DNA of 64,000 nucleotides, taken from Linnemannia schmuckeri. Lineage: Eukaryota > Mortierellomycota > Mortierellomycetes > Mortierellales > Mortierellaceae. The notes under the pieces were generated by a model. It saw only the letters and a program-made list of their open reading frames with translations. It was not told the DNA's origin and ran no database searches. Every line of letters begins with the position of its first letter. Position 1 is the stretch's first letter. The stretch covers positions 1,798,001 to 1,862,000 of the forward strand of contig JANATG010000012.1 in the NCBI GenBank assembly GCA_029449235.1. The letters run 5' to 3'. Shown one piece after another: positions 18,713 through 31,052 of this stretch. The position numbers were made by a program, and so were the translations under genes.

Positions 18713-20821
18713 TTACTTGGACTCCTCAGGAGCCTCCAAGGCAGCCTTGGCGAACTGGGGGAGGACAAAGCAGGCCTTGTGGATCTCAGAGTTGTAGTAA
18801 CGGCACAACTTGGCCTCCTGATCCTTGGGCCACTGGCGAAGGGGCTCCTTGATGTTGGCGTTGGCATCCTTGGAGCAGACCATGAGTCCGATCTGGCCGC
18901 AGGGGTAGGTGGGGATGGTGGTGAAGCCGTACTCGACAGTGGGAAACAACTTGCGGGAGAAGCCCATGACCTCCTTGATAATGGGCATGTGAAGCCAGAT
19001 GCACTCGCCTGTAAAGGATTGAGGACAATAGTAGAGGTGAGTCTTTCTGCGATCATTGGTTTCCATGTGGTTATAGAGGGTTGTAGTTATCCCCTTGTAG
19101 TGCTATCAAAGGCATGTTCAACGTGTGATGCTCGTTATTTGTGGTTGTTGTCGTTGCTATGATAGGTGATCATATTGTATGACTATGGTCACGGTGTGAT
19201 ATTGTCCCATGGTATTATCATGGTGGTCGTTCAAGGGGTGTGTATGGTGTAGGGAGGAGGCGTGATGGCGCGCACACACACAACACGCCCAATACGCACA
19301 CAAACAACAATGTCGTCAAATCTCGCCTTCCTTTCCATGCGACTTGGTTCCTTTCTCCGCTCGCCTTCCTGAGTTTCTTCCACAAATAAAAAAAAAAAAA
19401 AAAAAAAAAAGATCTCCCGATCATAGTGAGTAACAGTAACTTACACTGAGTGCAAATGATTCCTCCGGCATGAAGAGCGTTCTTCATCAACTCAAAGAAC
19501 TTGGCTTGGAAGAGCGAAGCAGCAGGTCCTATCATATTTCATAGAAAAGTAAGAAGAGGCAAGCCGGGTTAGTCATCGCCATCTAGCGCCAGTTTATTCA
19601 TTTACCGCACACATATAAACTCACAGACGCGGGTAATGACGATCCGTGTGAACAAAAACACACACATGGCAGCCATATACAGCAGCGATCATTGTCAAAA
19701 AACGCCGATCTGCAGTTATTTTCTCCACTCCGATTTAAATTATCTCTCCTTGACATGAAAAGAATTCTACGAGCTGCTTGTTGAGTTTGCTGTCAATAGG
19801 GGTACTTACCAACGGGATCGGAAGAGTCGGTGATGATGACATCGAAGCTGTCGACCTTGTCCTCGAGGAAAGCGAATCCGTCTCCGACGTGGATCTTGAC
19901 CTTGGGGTGCTCGAATCCAGCAGCCATCGAGGGCAAGTACTTCTTGGAAACACGAATAACAGCCTAATAAAACGCCAAATTGTCAAGAGAAGAAAAGAAG
20001 TGCATACTGTGTCAGTTCTAGACTGAACGACGGAAAAAAACAAACAGTGGACTAAAACACATCCGTTGGATATAGCACGCTGTCTGTTGAGTGGATCAAA
20101 GAGTGTCCAAGAGCTGTGTCGCCTTCCTTGTAAAAGGGGCGAATGAGAGGGCCAAGGAAGAGGTGTCGGCAATCAGTCTAATCCTTTTGATCCGTGTTTC
20201 TGTCGCGGAAGGGAAGGAGCACGGTATGGTGTGGCATGGCGTTTGTGTTGTTGTTGTGTTTGAAAAACAAGCTTGCTTGCTTTGCTTGCTATTTTACCTC
20301 GTCAATCTCGCAGAGGGTGACCTCCTCAACATTTTCGTGCTTGACAACCTCACGCAAGACACCACCATCGCCTCCTCCGATGACCAAGACCTTCTTGGGG
20401 TTGGGATGGGAGTTCATGGGGACGTGGGTCATCATCTCCTGGTAGCTATCATCATTGATTGACATAACAGCGTGTTTGTGTCTTGTTAGCTTATCAAATC
20501 AGATTAACGCGACAATATCAGCCCTTTTTTTTTTCTTCGACCAGCACAAAAAGGACAAACAAGTTAGCCTGTCGACAAAGACAACAGTCAGAAAAAGAAG
20601 ACTTACGAGAACTCGTCGCGCTCGGTGGACTGGATGACACCGTCGAGCACAAGGACGTTGCCGTAGGCAGCAGACTGGAAGACGAGGACGTCCTGGAAGA
20701 GAGACTTTTCGACGTGGAGGATCTCCTTGACCTCGAGGGTCATGGCCTGACCGGGCCAGAGGGTGCAGGTCTCCTTGAACCAGCCGTCCTTGACGAGAGG
20801 GTGAGTAAGAGTTTCGGCCAT
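18713..20821 (-). CDS. Spermidine synthase
   Basis: Five exons close in phase: 20821-20607, 20445-20298, 19963-19810, 19528-19445, 19008-18713; 298 residues, the normal eukaryotic length. It transfers the aminopropyl group of decarboxylated S-adenosylmethionine to putrescine in the cytosol. The N-terminal beta domain contains the FQD-LVFQS-YGNVLVLDG-IQ-TERDEF block. The Rossmann domain has VLVIGGGDGG (about 91-100), the acidic CEIDE (about 117-121), GDG-AFL (about 149-153) and the active-site DSSDP (167-171). The end carries the family signature RYYNSEIHKA-FVLPQFA. All introns are GT-AG. A longer upstream frame exists without the family's sequence, so the Met at 20821 is preferred. The yeast counterpart is SPE3. 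Confidence 0.96.
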
Positions 20822-21226
20822 TGTGATGAATGTAAAGAGCTGTCGGGGTGTGGGGGTGTGATGGAGTGGAAGGAAGAAGAAAAAACAAAAATAAAAAAAT
20901 GAGACGGGGGCGTTTCTATTGATGTTCAAAAATGTTTTGATTCCACGTACGTGACTTTTTTCTTCACACACCTCCTCCACACAAAAATCTGCTGACATCA
21001 ACAACAACAACGGCACTTCCAGCCTTGGCCCTCTGGTCTGGGGCAAACCAACAAAGTCTCCGCGGGGGAAGAAGGACTTCGCCAAAGAAACATCATTGTA
21101 TCCAAGGGCAATAACAAACAACTGACATAATCAAATTATCACGTCAATTGGCGCTATTTTGTTAAAAATATGAATATCTTTTTAATGATAGGATAATGGG
21201 ATTAAGGGCAGCGTGAACTCTTTGGC
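20822..21226. other. Intergenic: leader of spermidine synthase, 3' flank of OPRTase
   Basis: No gene. The 300 nt upstream of the spermidine synthase ATG stay open in its frame on the minus strand, but the composition is leader-like (Phe/Pro/His from pyrimidine-rich DNA) and homologues do not have such an extension. Confidence 0.5.
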
Positions 21227-21880
21227 TTAGACACCATACTTCTCGCGGTAGGTGCGCATCAGGGCCAAGTGAGCGCCATAGGTGCCCTGCTCCTCCATGT
21301 ACTCCATGATATGCGACATCGTCACAATGGCCTTGACAGGGACACCGAAATCCCTCTCGACCTCCTGGATAGCCGACATGTCGCCGTTCTTGCCCGTCTC
21401 CTGACGATCAACCGCAACCAAAACACCCGCCAACTGAGCCTTGCAGTCCTCGATGATCTGAACCGATTCCCGGATAGCAGTACCAGCAGTGATGACATCG
21501 TCAATCACCAGAACCTTGCCCTTCAAAGCCGATCCAACGATGGTGCCGCCCTCGCCGTGGTCCTTCTTCTCCTTGCGGTTGAAGCAGTACGGGGTATCCT
21601 TGTTGTAGGGGGCCTCGGCCAGGGCAATGACGGTCGTGCAGGCGAGAGGGACGCCCTTGTAGGCAGGGCCAAAGATGATGTCGTGCTCGATACCAGAATC
21701 GTTGACGGCGGCAGCGTAGAACTTGCCGATCTTGGAGAGCGAGGCACCGGTGTTGAAGAGGCCGGCGTTGAGGAAGTAGGGGGAGATACGGCCGGACTTG
21801 AGGGTGAATTCGCCAAACTTCAAGACCTCGTTCTTGATAGCAAACTCGATAAACTCGCGCTGATAATCCTTGATGCCCAT
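21227..21880 (-). CDS. URA5: Orotate phosphoribosyltransferase
   Basis: Single uninterrupted exon of 217 residues, the usual length of monofunctional fungal enzymes. It joins orotate to PRPP to make OMP in de novo pyrimidine synthesis. Visible features: FGEFTLKSGR-SPYF-N-GLF near residues 22-42, FGPAYKGVPLA (70-80), the flexible catalytic loop RKEKKDHGEGG (102-112), and the PRPP-binding VLVIDDVITAGTA (123-135). A GVPVKAIVTM segment and an AHL...YREKYGV terminus match the family. No intron, unlike most neighbours. Loss of this gene in fungi gives uracil auxotrophy and 5-FOA resistance (family knowledge). Confidence 0.97.
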   Translation of the reverse strand: MGIKDYQREFIEFAIKNEVLKFGEFTLKSGRISPYFLNAGLFNTGASLSKIGKFYAAAVNDSGIEHDIIFGPAYKGVPLACTTVIALAEAPYNKDTPYCFNRKEKKDHGEGGTIVGSALKGKVLVIDDVITAGTAIRESVQIIEDCKAQLAGVLVAVDRQETGKNGDMSAIQEVERDFGVPVKAIVTMSHIMEYMEEQGTYGAHLALMRTYREKYGV

Positions 21881-22377
21881 GTTGGTTGTTCTGTTACGGT
21901 GGTTGGTAGGAGAGTGAGGAGGTTGCTATGAGCGTCCAAGGATTACTTGATGAGTGGAGGGTAGGTTGAGACATCAGAAAAGGGGAAAAGAAGAAAAAGA
22001 GCAAAAAGTGTCGCTTGGTCTTCTTTATTCAAGAAAATAAACAAAGCGGACGAGACAGTCACATTCTTCTTCTTTGATGCGCGGTGTGAGAAAAAAATAC
22101 AAAGAACGCGACACACTCACTTGGTCGTCAAGAAGGTAAAAAGAAAGTGCCGTGCAATTGACGGCGGAGGTGCGCGGCGAAGCGGAGATAAGGATTGGTT
22201 CATACACATACTCTTTCCGGTCAGAATCGGAACATGCCTACCATTAAACCGTCGTGGAATACCCATCTCACTCGTAGTCATAGACCAACAGACCCTGATC
22301 TGACCTGACGCGTACTTTTGGAACTGTTTTTATTTGCTTAGCAGTGCAGGTACTTACAAAAGTATCAAGAAAATTAG
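21881..22377. other. Intergenic: OPRTase promoter and inhibitor-2 3' flank
   Basis: Both neighbours run on the minus strand. The first 200 bp upstream of the OPRTase ATG is its leader; no other feature is recognised. Confidence 0.5.
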
Positions 22378-23366
22378 CTAGGACATATGGACGTCAGGAT
22401 CCTTGCTTGACTGATTTCCTTTGATGGTCTGGTTCGACTTTAGCGCAAACGAAGGTAAGGGCGGCACAGGTCCTGCACTGCTTGGTGGGCTGTCCAAAGC
22501 GTTCAGTTCTTCCTCCGCTAGCTTGTGTCCCAATTGCAACGCCTGCTTCATATGATAATGCTCCGCGCGCATCTTTGCAAACTTGTCATGATCGACTATT
22601 ATTTGACAAGGGCAATAAAGCAACGGGTTAGGATGTAATCTTAAGGGTGGCAGTTGACAAGCGTTCAATAATATCTGATGAGAAGTGCTTACTCTTCTTG
22701 GATGGTGGCTCGTCATCGTCTTCCTCAGAATCCCACTCATCAGGGCCTTCTTCATCATTATTATCGCCGTCCTCTTCGTCCCCTTCTTCGATCTTCAAAC
22801 CCTCCATGTGCGGCGGTACTGAAGGCGTGTGAGCATGCTTCTTCTTTTTCCCATCCAAGGAAAACGAATCTACGTTCATGTGCATAACATCAAAAGAGGT
22901 GGGACGAATGTCAGCATCGCTCCGTCCAGTGCTGTTGCCAACGTATATTTCCATGATGCAGAGAGAGAGCTGAAAAAGACAGGGATTGTCGATTTCATTT
23001 ACCGTCAAGATCGATGACTTTATCCAGCTCGTGGTCGTAATGGACATAGGGTGTCTTGGGTTCGTCAATCTTCATAGTCGAGTCCTTTTGCGCCTCTGTA
23101 ATAATCAAGTTCTCCTCGTCCCATTTCAATCTATCAGTACAAAAAACAACAATAGGGTCAACATTGTTGTGTGTATTCCAAGATACCATAAGTATCGTGA
23201 ACGATACCTTCCACAACAGAGAGCAACGTGAAAGTATTGCTTGTTGTTATTACCGAGGAGCGCGTTCCTCCTGTCCTTGCTGAGCTGCTGGTCGTTTAAG
23301 GATTCCCTTGGTGGGCTGGGCAGACAGGACGGGACTGTGCCTTACATGGGGAACAGAATGGCTCAT
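22378..23366 (-). CDS. Protein phosphatase 1 inhibitor 2 (Glc8/PPP1R2-like)
   Basis: Four exons close in phase: 23366-23254, 23130-23003, 22869-22693, 22595-22378; 211 residues. The three PP1-contacting elements of inhibitor 2 appear in order: the SILK-type KGILKR (20-25); RLKWDEENL (about 38-46) followed by KIDEPKTPYVHYD, in which the TP corresponds to the GSK3-type phosphorylation site; and KMRAEHYHMKQA, the helix with the HY motif that covers the PP1 active site. Between them is an acidic stretch (EEGDEEDGDNNDEEG). The C-terminus is Ser/Pro-rich and not conserved. Inhibitor 2 binds and chaperones the PP1 catalytic subunit; the yeast counterpart is Glc8. It is divergent from the GT61 gene, with 1.08 kb between start codons. 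Confidence 0.92.
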
Positions 23367-24450
23367 TGTAGGTAATGTGTGTTGCGGGAAAGGTTGAATG
23401 CGAATGGAGGAAGGAGTAGGAGAAAGATGGGATGGACAGTAGAAGAAAAAACTGGAAAAGAGAGCCAAGGATGTTTCCAGCACAAGAGTGGTAGGAGGCT
23501 AGCTCACTTTCCAGAGCAACAGTCACCATTGAATCAATGCCGCTGGAGAGTGGGCCAAGAATATTCTCACACGGTTACACTGACCCTAACCATATTCCCG
23601 TACATGGTATTTCCTCCCGTCGAAGTGAACGGGGGCAGCGAAGGGAGGACAGTTACAGCCTCCAGTTACTCCCGTTACAGTCTACCCCTTCACCCTTGAA
23701 TACTTGAGTCGTTCCCCTCTCGCTAGTTAAGGAGGGCTCAACATACTTGACATATCTGATTTGAGGAGAAAAGACACAGGCTCTACCTCAGGTTGGTGGC
23801 GCTGGAAGAATTGACGATCGACAAGAATCCCACTCAACCTTTTTGATCGCTGGTCTTCGCTGTAGATTATCTCCAGAGAAAAATGATCAAACAGAAAATT
23901 ATTAATAACACTTGACAATCAACCACCTCCCCGCCATTCCTTCGATTTCTTATCAGTGTCTATTGTTGACGATCGCTGATGGCTGATCAGTGGTTTTTCA
24001 ACTAGTGCTTCCTATGTGCTTGATAGCTCTTCGCCTCGCCATTGACTCGGTATCAGTTCCAACGGGCTTAAATCTAACGGCTTCGCAAACATTCACAGAA
24101 AGCTCATTATTCTCTGAGGGTTGTGAGCGTGCGTATCTGCCCTGTTTCTTATTTGCTGTAAAGTTATTCAAACCCCTCGGGCGCCAGATACACTAGATAT
24201 TGGATTAGGTTCATAGGGACGACTTTCACCGACTTCCCTTTCGGTGACGTTGTTTTACAGTACCAATCTCCGCCTTGTCCTAAGCTTTCTCTCTTACTTT
24301 TTTTTAGTCTGTGTGGACAGTGCCCTTCTCAACTTCGCTCATCATCCCTCTCACCTTCCTTTCATTCGTCCCCTCACGATTCCTCCCTCTCCTCCTCCTC
24401 CTTCGTCCTTCCCTCCCTCTCCTCCTCTTCCGTCCCTCACTCTCACCCCC
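23367..24450. other. Divergent intergenic region between inhibitor 2 and GT61 genes
   Basis: 1.08 kb, no gene supported. The right end (24330-24450) is strongly C/T-rich, typical of a leader just before the GT61 ATG. Open frames across 23296-23699 show no protein-like pattern. Confidence 0.5.
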
Positions 24451-26967
24451 ATGGAGACCTCGGGCGGCTTCATGCAGTCAGCCATGACTATAGCTCACAA
24501 CCTCATGGCCACAAGAAAGATTCGCCGCTACTTTCTCGTTCTTCTCATCTTCACTATTGGAGGTGTCCTCATGTTCACCCTCAACCGCTTCCCAAGTATA
24601 CGTCTCGGTTTCTCTTCCTCTTCAGCAGGGTACTTTGGAATCGACAGTGACGATAAGCCGATTACAGCACATAACAATCGGTGGGGAGGACGGACGGTTG
24701 CGAGGGATATTGAGCTCCCCGAGGCTACATGGACCTGTACGGACGATCAATTGAGTGAAGAAGAGAAGGAGACAAGGACGAATCGACGATCTCGGCAATG
24801 CGTCGTTCAGCACCTCTGTGTTGATAGACAAGGTACAGATCAAGCAGTGGAGACTCACACATTGAAATAGAACATGATCCTCAACCGCCGCCGTTCCCTT
24901 TTGGTTGAAGAAAAAATTTCTAATTCTCTCATTATTCTTTGCCCCTATTTTGCTCCCATTCGATCATAGGCGCATTCATTCGTAGCAATGGTCTTTTGCC
25001 CCGCAAAAACCTGCCGAAGGTTAACTTGATGTCCTCGGACGAGGATGCAGACTTCTTTTGGCAGCCAAGGCTCCAGCGGTCATGGAGGAAGGTTATTCGT
25101 GCGCACTATGTTGACGATACGGTCTTTGTTCACGGATTGTATTCGCCCTTTCACTTTTCGCATTGGCTCTACAACGGGATGATTCCTCTTTACAGGTAAA
25201 GAATACAGGAACACGACAGGGAGAAGCAGCAATACGTGACAGATGTGAAATTATGATATATGTTTTGCTGACCATTTGATTTTGTTTCTACATGTATCAC
25301 TACGTAGCACGATGAAGCGATTTGGAGGCACAAAGGATTCATGGACATTCCGCGCTGGAAAATTCTACTACGATCCCGCTGGCAGTATGGGCGCCTGGGA
25401 GATGGATCATTTTTTCGAAACTGGCAAGGAACTCGTTCTCGCCCAATCCGAGTTGACAACACCCTTCCAGACGCTTCCTCCCGAGGACACCCCCATCTGC
25501 TTCCGGAGAGCCGTTATTGGACTGGGCTCGCAATGTGGATTGGACTATTGCGAGAACAACACCCCTGCAGAGATCTACAAAGCTTTCCGAGACGAGATCG
25601 CGGAATACTACTGGTCGACGCCACAGACTTGGGAGCGGCATGTAAAGAATGCGCGGGAGTCGATCAATAAAGCTCAGGAAAAGGAGAAGGAGAAGAAGAG
25701 ACAGGAGGCGGCAGGAAACAAACCCATGAAATCGCAGCTGAGATGTCTGGATCTGACTAGATACTACAATTTTGAGGCAGCAGGGCCCAACCACGGAAAA
25801 GAGAGCGGCGAGGCAAAGAGCAGAGTCGGACAGATGCACCCCGACATTGTTGACTCTGCAGAAGCCTACCAGAACCTGTTTGTCGAGGGCAAGGAGGGCA
25901 AGGCGGGCGAGGAGAGCAAGCGCAAGTTGGTGGTGGGTATCATTCAGCGCGAGGGATCCAGACGTCTTCTCAACGACGAAGAGTTTCTCCAAGGGCTCGT
26001 CCAGGCTGGGTTTCGTGTCAAGTGGATAACCTTTGATCATGGATGCGGAATAGCCGAGACGGCCTACTTACTCCGAGATGTCAATGTTCTCATCACACCT
26101 CACGGGAACGCCGTCGGGACATCGATCTTTATGCCCAGCCACGACCCTGTGCCGATCGTCATCAGCGTTGACAACACACGGTACAAGGAGTTCTGGTTTA
26201 AGTTTACGACGACGGCGATTGGACAGAGATTCTTCCAGACCGTTTGTGGGCCTACCAACTATGCGGACGAGGTCTCGCGAGAGCACTGCCCATACTTCAA
26301 GGACCTCAAGGGCGCATGGGGAATCATGAGCTACCATAACCTTGTCCTGGGCCTACCGGAGTCGATGATCAAAACTGACAAGCAGAAAGAGACCATGTCT
26401 GCCGATGAGCACGACAAGTTGCGAGACGCCAGTCGGGAGTATGTCAAGAACAACCCTGCAGCCCAGAAATTTGCCGAACAGGAGATGGATATCCTCATTG
26501 CGCCCGAGATGCCCGAGACGATTCTCCAAAAGTACGGCAATGTCGCTTGGGACTTTATGTGGGCCTACTGGAAGAGCTCTCCTCGCTATGTGGATATTCC
26601 CCGACTGGTCAAGTTTGTGCAGTCGTTGCAACGGGATCTGGAACAAGAAAAGATCAAGGGGTCCGCTGCCACCACCACCACCACCACCACTACCGCCGCT
26701 TACATCCAACAATCGAGCGGGAGCATAAGCAACGCAGAGAAGTCATATGGGCTCTTTATAGAGTATGTGCGCAAGGGTCGGGCTTGCGGACCAGACCCAT
26801 GCGAGAGAATTTTGGAGCGGAATGTGGCGAACGAGAAGACAAGTGCGTTTGGAATGCATTCGGTTGATGATACCTCGAAATGGGGACAGCCAACGGACGA
26901 GAGTCAGGTGTTGAGAGCCGGATTGACAACCGAGGTTTTGCAACAGACTTGGCAGATTGAAGTGTAA
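24451..26967 (+). CDS. GT61-family glycosyltransferase (DUF563), type II membrane protein
   Basis: Three exons close in phase: 24451-24832, 24970-25195, 25308-26967; 755 residues. A short cytoplasmic tail with KIRR precedes a signal-anchor (about 27-46), the Golgi type II layout. The luminal part has the GT61 pattern: DDTVFVHGLYSPFHFSHWLYNG in exon 2 (DDTVFVHG / SPFHFSHWLYNG), SRRLLNDEEF with a preceding VVGIIQREG, and the signature LITPHGNAVGTSIFMP near 464-479. GT61 enzymes are inverting transferases, known for xylosyl or arabinosyl transfer to N-glycans or polysaccharides; the donor sugar here cannot be read. A Lys/Glu-rich insertion (KAQEKEKEKKRQEAAG) and a Thr run near the C-terminus are extra. 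An upstream in-frame Met at 24244 is rejected because its extension is only pyrimidine-tract translation. Confidence 0.88.
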
Positions 26968-28302
26968 ACATATATAGACAACCATTTACAGTAACATAGA
27001 CTTAATAATATACCTCCTAAAGTCATCGCAAGTTACCTCTTTTAAATGGTGCTATCATGCTTGGCTACTCGGCTAAGTACATGCGTTAATTTGTGAGTTA
27101 GTTATCGCAGAAAGAAGAGCATCATCCTACTCATTCTTTTTTGAACGTTGCTGCTACATCAACTATGCCAACGACTTTTCGTCGTCGTCATCTCTCTCTC
27201 TCTCTCTCTCTCTTTGTGGCACCACCTTCTTCAGCAGAGGGATGTCGTTGCTCTTGCTTACCTTTCTCTAACGCTAAAGTTGATCAATGTTGTACCCTAT
27301 TGCTCTATTGTTTATCCAGCTCCCTTCCTTCATGTATGGTTATGTGGTCCCAAAGCTTCGAGTTTCCGCTGTCTCATTTAGATACGACGTCTTGGCATCA
27401 CCCATGTCCTTTGATCATTTTGATCTTTGTTATCTTATCTCTCCTATCTCTTCTCTTACCAAACCTCTGTCCTATCTTTCTTTTGTTCATGCTTCTCCTT
27501 TTACCAACGACCCTCCTTCTGTTTGCACTCCACAACTCCCTCTCTCACGTCGCTGAGGATTGCTACTGTTCACTTTAAGTGTCACCTGCCTAGGAGGGCT
27601 GTTCTTATTTTATGGTACCGGCGTCTAGTGTCTGAGAGAGGAATGGGATATGACAAAAACGGATTCAAAACCAGGTGGACCGCCTGTTATGAAAGTGTAC
27701 CTTTATTTGTCCCTGTGAATTAGTCCTTGCGCACGCCTCTGGTGTACAGCAATCTTCACTGAGTTGTGTTTATGGGTCATTGGTAGAGTTTAAACGACTT
27801 GTAACATGATAGCTGCCCTCTTGATTACGTGTAAACTTCAAAAAAAAAAAAATTATTTATGGTTTTACCTTGCCCTATCCTCCCCTCTTGCACACATTTC
27901 TTTTATTTGTATCTCTTTTCCTGGTGAACAAACGAGGTCCTGGCGTTAGACGCTGATGCTGGATTGCCAAGAGTAGTTGACCAGGGCTCAAGGGCGTGAG
28001 GCTATGGGCCCGACCACATTACTTTGAAAGTCAAAGAGAAATAAAAACAAGTGATGGCAAGAGTGTGGTGGAGTGATGAAGACGCAGGATCATCATCGAT
28101 AACAAGAAGAAATGGTGCTGGATCTACACCGCAAGATCGACTATCTGAATCGACATTTCGAGAGCGGTGAGCAAGTATGGATCAAAAGGCATGGCTATAT
28201 TCATCATCTTCCAATGGTATTATTCGGATATTCATTGCTTTTTATTTACAAGACTATTATTGTTCGTTATCAAAAAGGGGTGGGAGAGAAAACAACTTCT
28301 CC
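26968..28302. other. Convergent intergenic region
   Basis: 1.3 kb between the 3' ends of the GT61 and P450 genes. Contains a (CT)n microsatellite (about 27190-27213) and a poly-A run (27840-27852). A 145-codon plus-strand frame at 27141-27578 is Leu/Ser/Cys-rich translation of T/C-rich DNA and is not accepted as a gene. Confidence 0.5.
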
Positions 28303-30346
28303 TTACTCGCGGTAGTGGTCAAAGATGATCTGCATACCATTCCTCGAATACATCGTAATGTCCGACTCGGGCTTGGGCTCAAACCCTTCAACAATCTTCC
28401 ATGTATACTTCTGCATCAACCTCACCATCGTATTCATCGCCTGGTTATACGCAAAGTTCTGACCCAAACAGATACGTGGCCCAGCATGGAATGGGAAGAA
28501 CATGAACGGACGCACCATCTTCACCCTCTCGGGACCCCAACGGTCCGGGTCAAACTCTTCAGCATCCTCTCCCCAGTATTCCTTCATCCGATGGGTGACA
28601 TAGGATGAATGGACGACGAGAGAGCCCTTGGGGATGAAGTATCCGTTGGGGAGGACGTCGTCTTCGAGACAGGTCTTGATGTTGAAAGGCACGGCTGGAT
28701 AGAGACGGAGAGTCTCGTTGATGACCTGCTTGAGGAACTTGAGTTTCTTGATATCCTCGTGGTCGGGCTTGCGGTCTTGGCCAACAACGGAGAAGATCTC
28801 TTGGCGGACTCGGTCCATGACCTCTGGGTGCGTACCCAGATTGTAGCACATGAACGTCAACAAGTTTGTGGACGTATCTCTTCCCGCCTATTTTTTTTTA
28901 TCGTGGTGCACAAGAACGATTTCTTGGTTAAGGAGATGAAAAAATGACATATGATTCGCATTGTCAAGTACAACAAAAACCATTGCGTTAACAAGCAGAA
29001 GGATAACTTACAAGCAAAAAGTTCATCAACATGTCGCGAAGGTAGATCCGATCAAACGGCTTTCCATTCTCATCAACAGAGTTCAAGAAGTGCGCCAACA
29101 GATTATCATGACTATTCTCATTCTCCTCCCCCTCCACAGCCTGCGAATGTCTCTTGGTTTCCCTCGCAATAGCAGAATCAACAATTGGCAATAACACCGC
29201 ATCCATATCCTTCACCTTCTGAGGGAACTCAAAACTGGGAACAAGCGCCTGGTAATCGCACAACCGGACCTTCCACCCACAGACCTTTTGTGTGTAATTA
29301 AATGCGTGCACAAACTTGTTCTGGGGCACACCCAGGGCATTGACACAGTCTCCGAAGAGGAACCCGGTCGCGGTGTCGATGGTGTAGCGGGACCAAAGGT
29401 CTTGTGCGTCGATCGAGGCGCCGTGGGCAATCGTCGCGTCAAGGATGCCGAAGACTTGGTTGATTTGGGTCTCGATGTGAGCGGCACCCTTGTACTCTGT
29501 CACCTGAAAATGGGGACGAGCCAGGGCGCGCTGGTTCTTCCAGGCTGCTCCATCGGCGTTGAAGATGCCTGTGCCCATGAAGGGGAAGAACGCCTTGTGG
29601 AAAGCGGGTCCTATTATTTTTGTAATAAAGTGAGATGACAAGCTCGATTAGTTGCTAATTTTATTTTTTGCGAAGGGTGGATGCATGCGAAAGCATGATA
29701 CGGCGTCAAGGCGCAAACAACATGGCCCTCAAGCGAAACAGGCTACTCCCTTCATGAAATCACGCGGGAAAACAAGGTGTAAACAAATAAACAAGTTCCA
29801 TAAACTATCGCGCATGCCTGTTGTCAACGTCCGAGGTCTCTCTTCTTTGTCATCTTTTTCTTTTCTCTTCTTATTCATGAAGTCGACTCAATTAAAGAGT
29901 TGCATGTCAACAAGCGGATAATAACGAAAAGGCGGTGCACTCTTCTAAGCCAACACGGAAAATTGATTGCCAGCAATTTAGTTGCCATGTGGCAGAAAGA
30001 GCCAAAAGGTGCGGGGAGTTAACAAAATACGAAAAAGGTTGTGGAGAAATATACTCTGACCATTTTCACTTGTCTCTCTCTTTACTCTTGTTCGATTCCG
30101 AAAACATCCTTTTCTCAACCAACTTCTCTCTTATCCACTTCTAGAAGCATATTCTTTTTCCGTTGTGCGCCTGTTTTTCGTAACACAAGAAAAAGGAGTG
30201 GAGAGGGAAGGTGAAAGAGAGTTCATTATGACATGTGCCAGACGAAGCCAACAACAATTATTGTCTCTGACAACAAAGTTGTTTGTCCTTCGGCTTGTGT
30301 GAAAAGGGTTCATTGGAAGAAACGCATAAAAACCTCGGCTGGCGAG

Positions 30347-30378
<32 letters not shown>

Positions 30379-31052
30379 TGAAGAGAAATAGGGGTAACAA
30401 TGCGAAAAGAGAGGGAAGTGGACAAAGTAGGAGAGGAAGAGGGAGGTGGAGAATTACTTTCCCTCTGTTTCTCTCATGCATCTCTTGAACATAAACGAAG
30501 GAGGGAAAAAAAGATGAGCGCATTCTCCATCTGTGCAGTGCGTTCGAACAACAAGCAGCACATCAATTATCTCATCAGCAAAACAAACCGATAACAAACA
30601 CAAAGGAAGAAGCAATTTGGAAAAGGAAGGGTAGGGTTACCTTTGGGGTAGTTTTCAAAGTTCTTGACGAGCATATGCTGAACAGACGAAGGCTCAAACG
30701 CCAGAATCAGACAATGACCTACAACTTCAGTCGTCAATGTCAGCCCTTGCTTTGACAATGCCTGAACCCATTTCAACTCATCACCTTCAGCTCTTGCCTT
30801 AATATACTGGTAGGCGACATCGAGCATCATGAAGCGGGTTTTGAGATGAGGGATGGCTTTGCCACGTGGGGGTGCCTTCTTGCCAGAGCGGAGGCGACCG
30901 ATCCAAAAGTAGAGGATGGCTGTGAGGGCCAGCATGGCGAGGCCAGGGTTAGCCTTGCTGCGCTTCATCAGGGATCGTTGGCGGTTGCGGAGGAGTGTGA
31001 AGACGTTGCTGAGCATCGTTGGGGTGACGGTTGTTGCTACTTGAGTCGACAT
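28303..31052 (-). CDS. Cytochrome P450, CYP52-like
   Basis: Three exons close in phase: 31052-30641, 29610-29012, 28887-28303; 531 residues. An N-terminal anchor lies at about residues 38-52, followed by a Pro-rich hinge. The conserved middle segment GTGIFNADG-AWKNQRALARPHF precedes the I-helix AGRDTST (338-344, normally A/GGxDTT), which sits exactly at the start of exon 3. The ExxR is ETLR (395-398), the PERF-like segment is FDPDRW, and the heme loop is FHAGPRICLGQ with the Cys ligand near 477. AGRDT and 'AGPRICLGQ-FA' are typical of CYP52/CYP63-type omega-hydroxylases of alkanes or fatty acids; the substrate is inferred. The first intron (about 1.03 kb, 29611-30640) is long and contains a ~30-nt A run. 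An upstream in-frame Met at 31238 exists but adds no conserved sequence. Confidence 0.9.

Noticed and set aside
20603..21121. N-terminal extension of spermidine synthase
   Set aside because: The extra frame translates a pyrimidine-rich leader and is absent from the family; the Met at 20821 gives the standard length.
27141..27578. 145-codon plus-strand frame after the GT61 gene
   Set aside because: Composition reflects CT-rich DNA including a (CT)n microsatellite; no domain.
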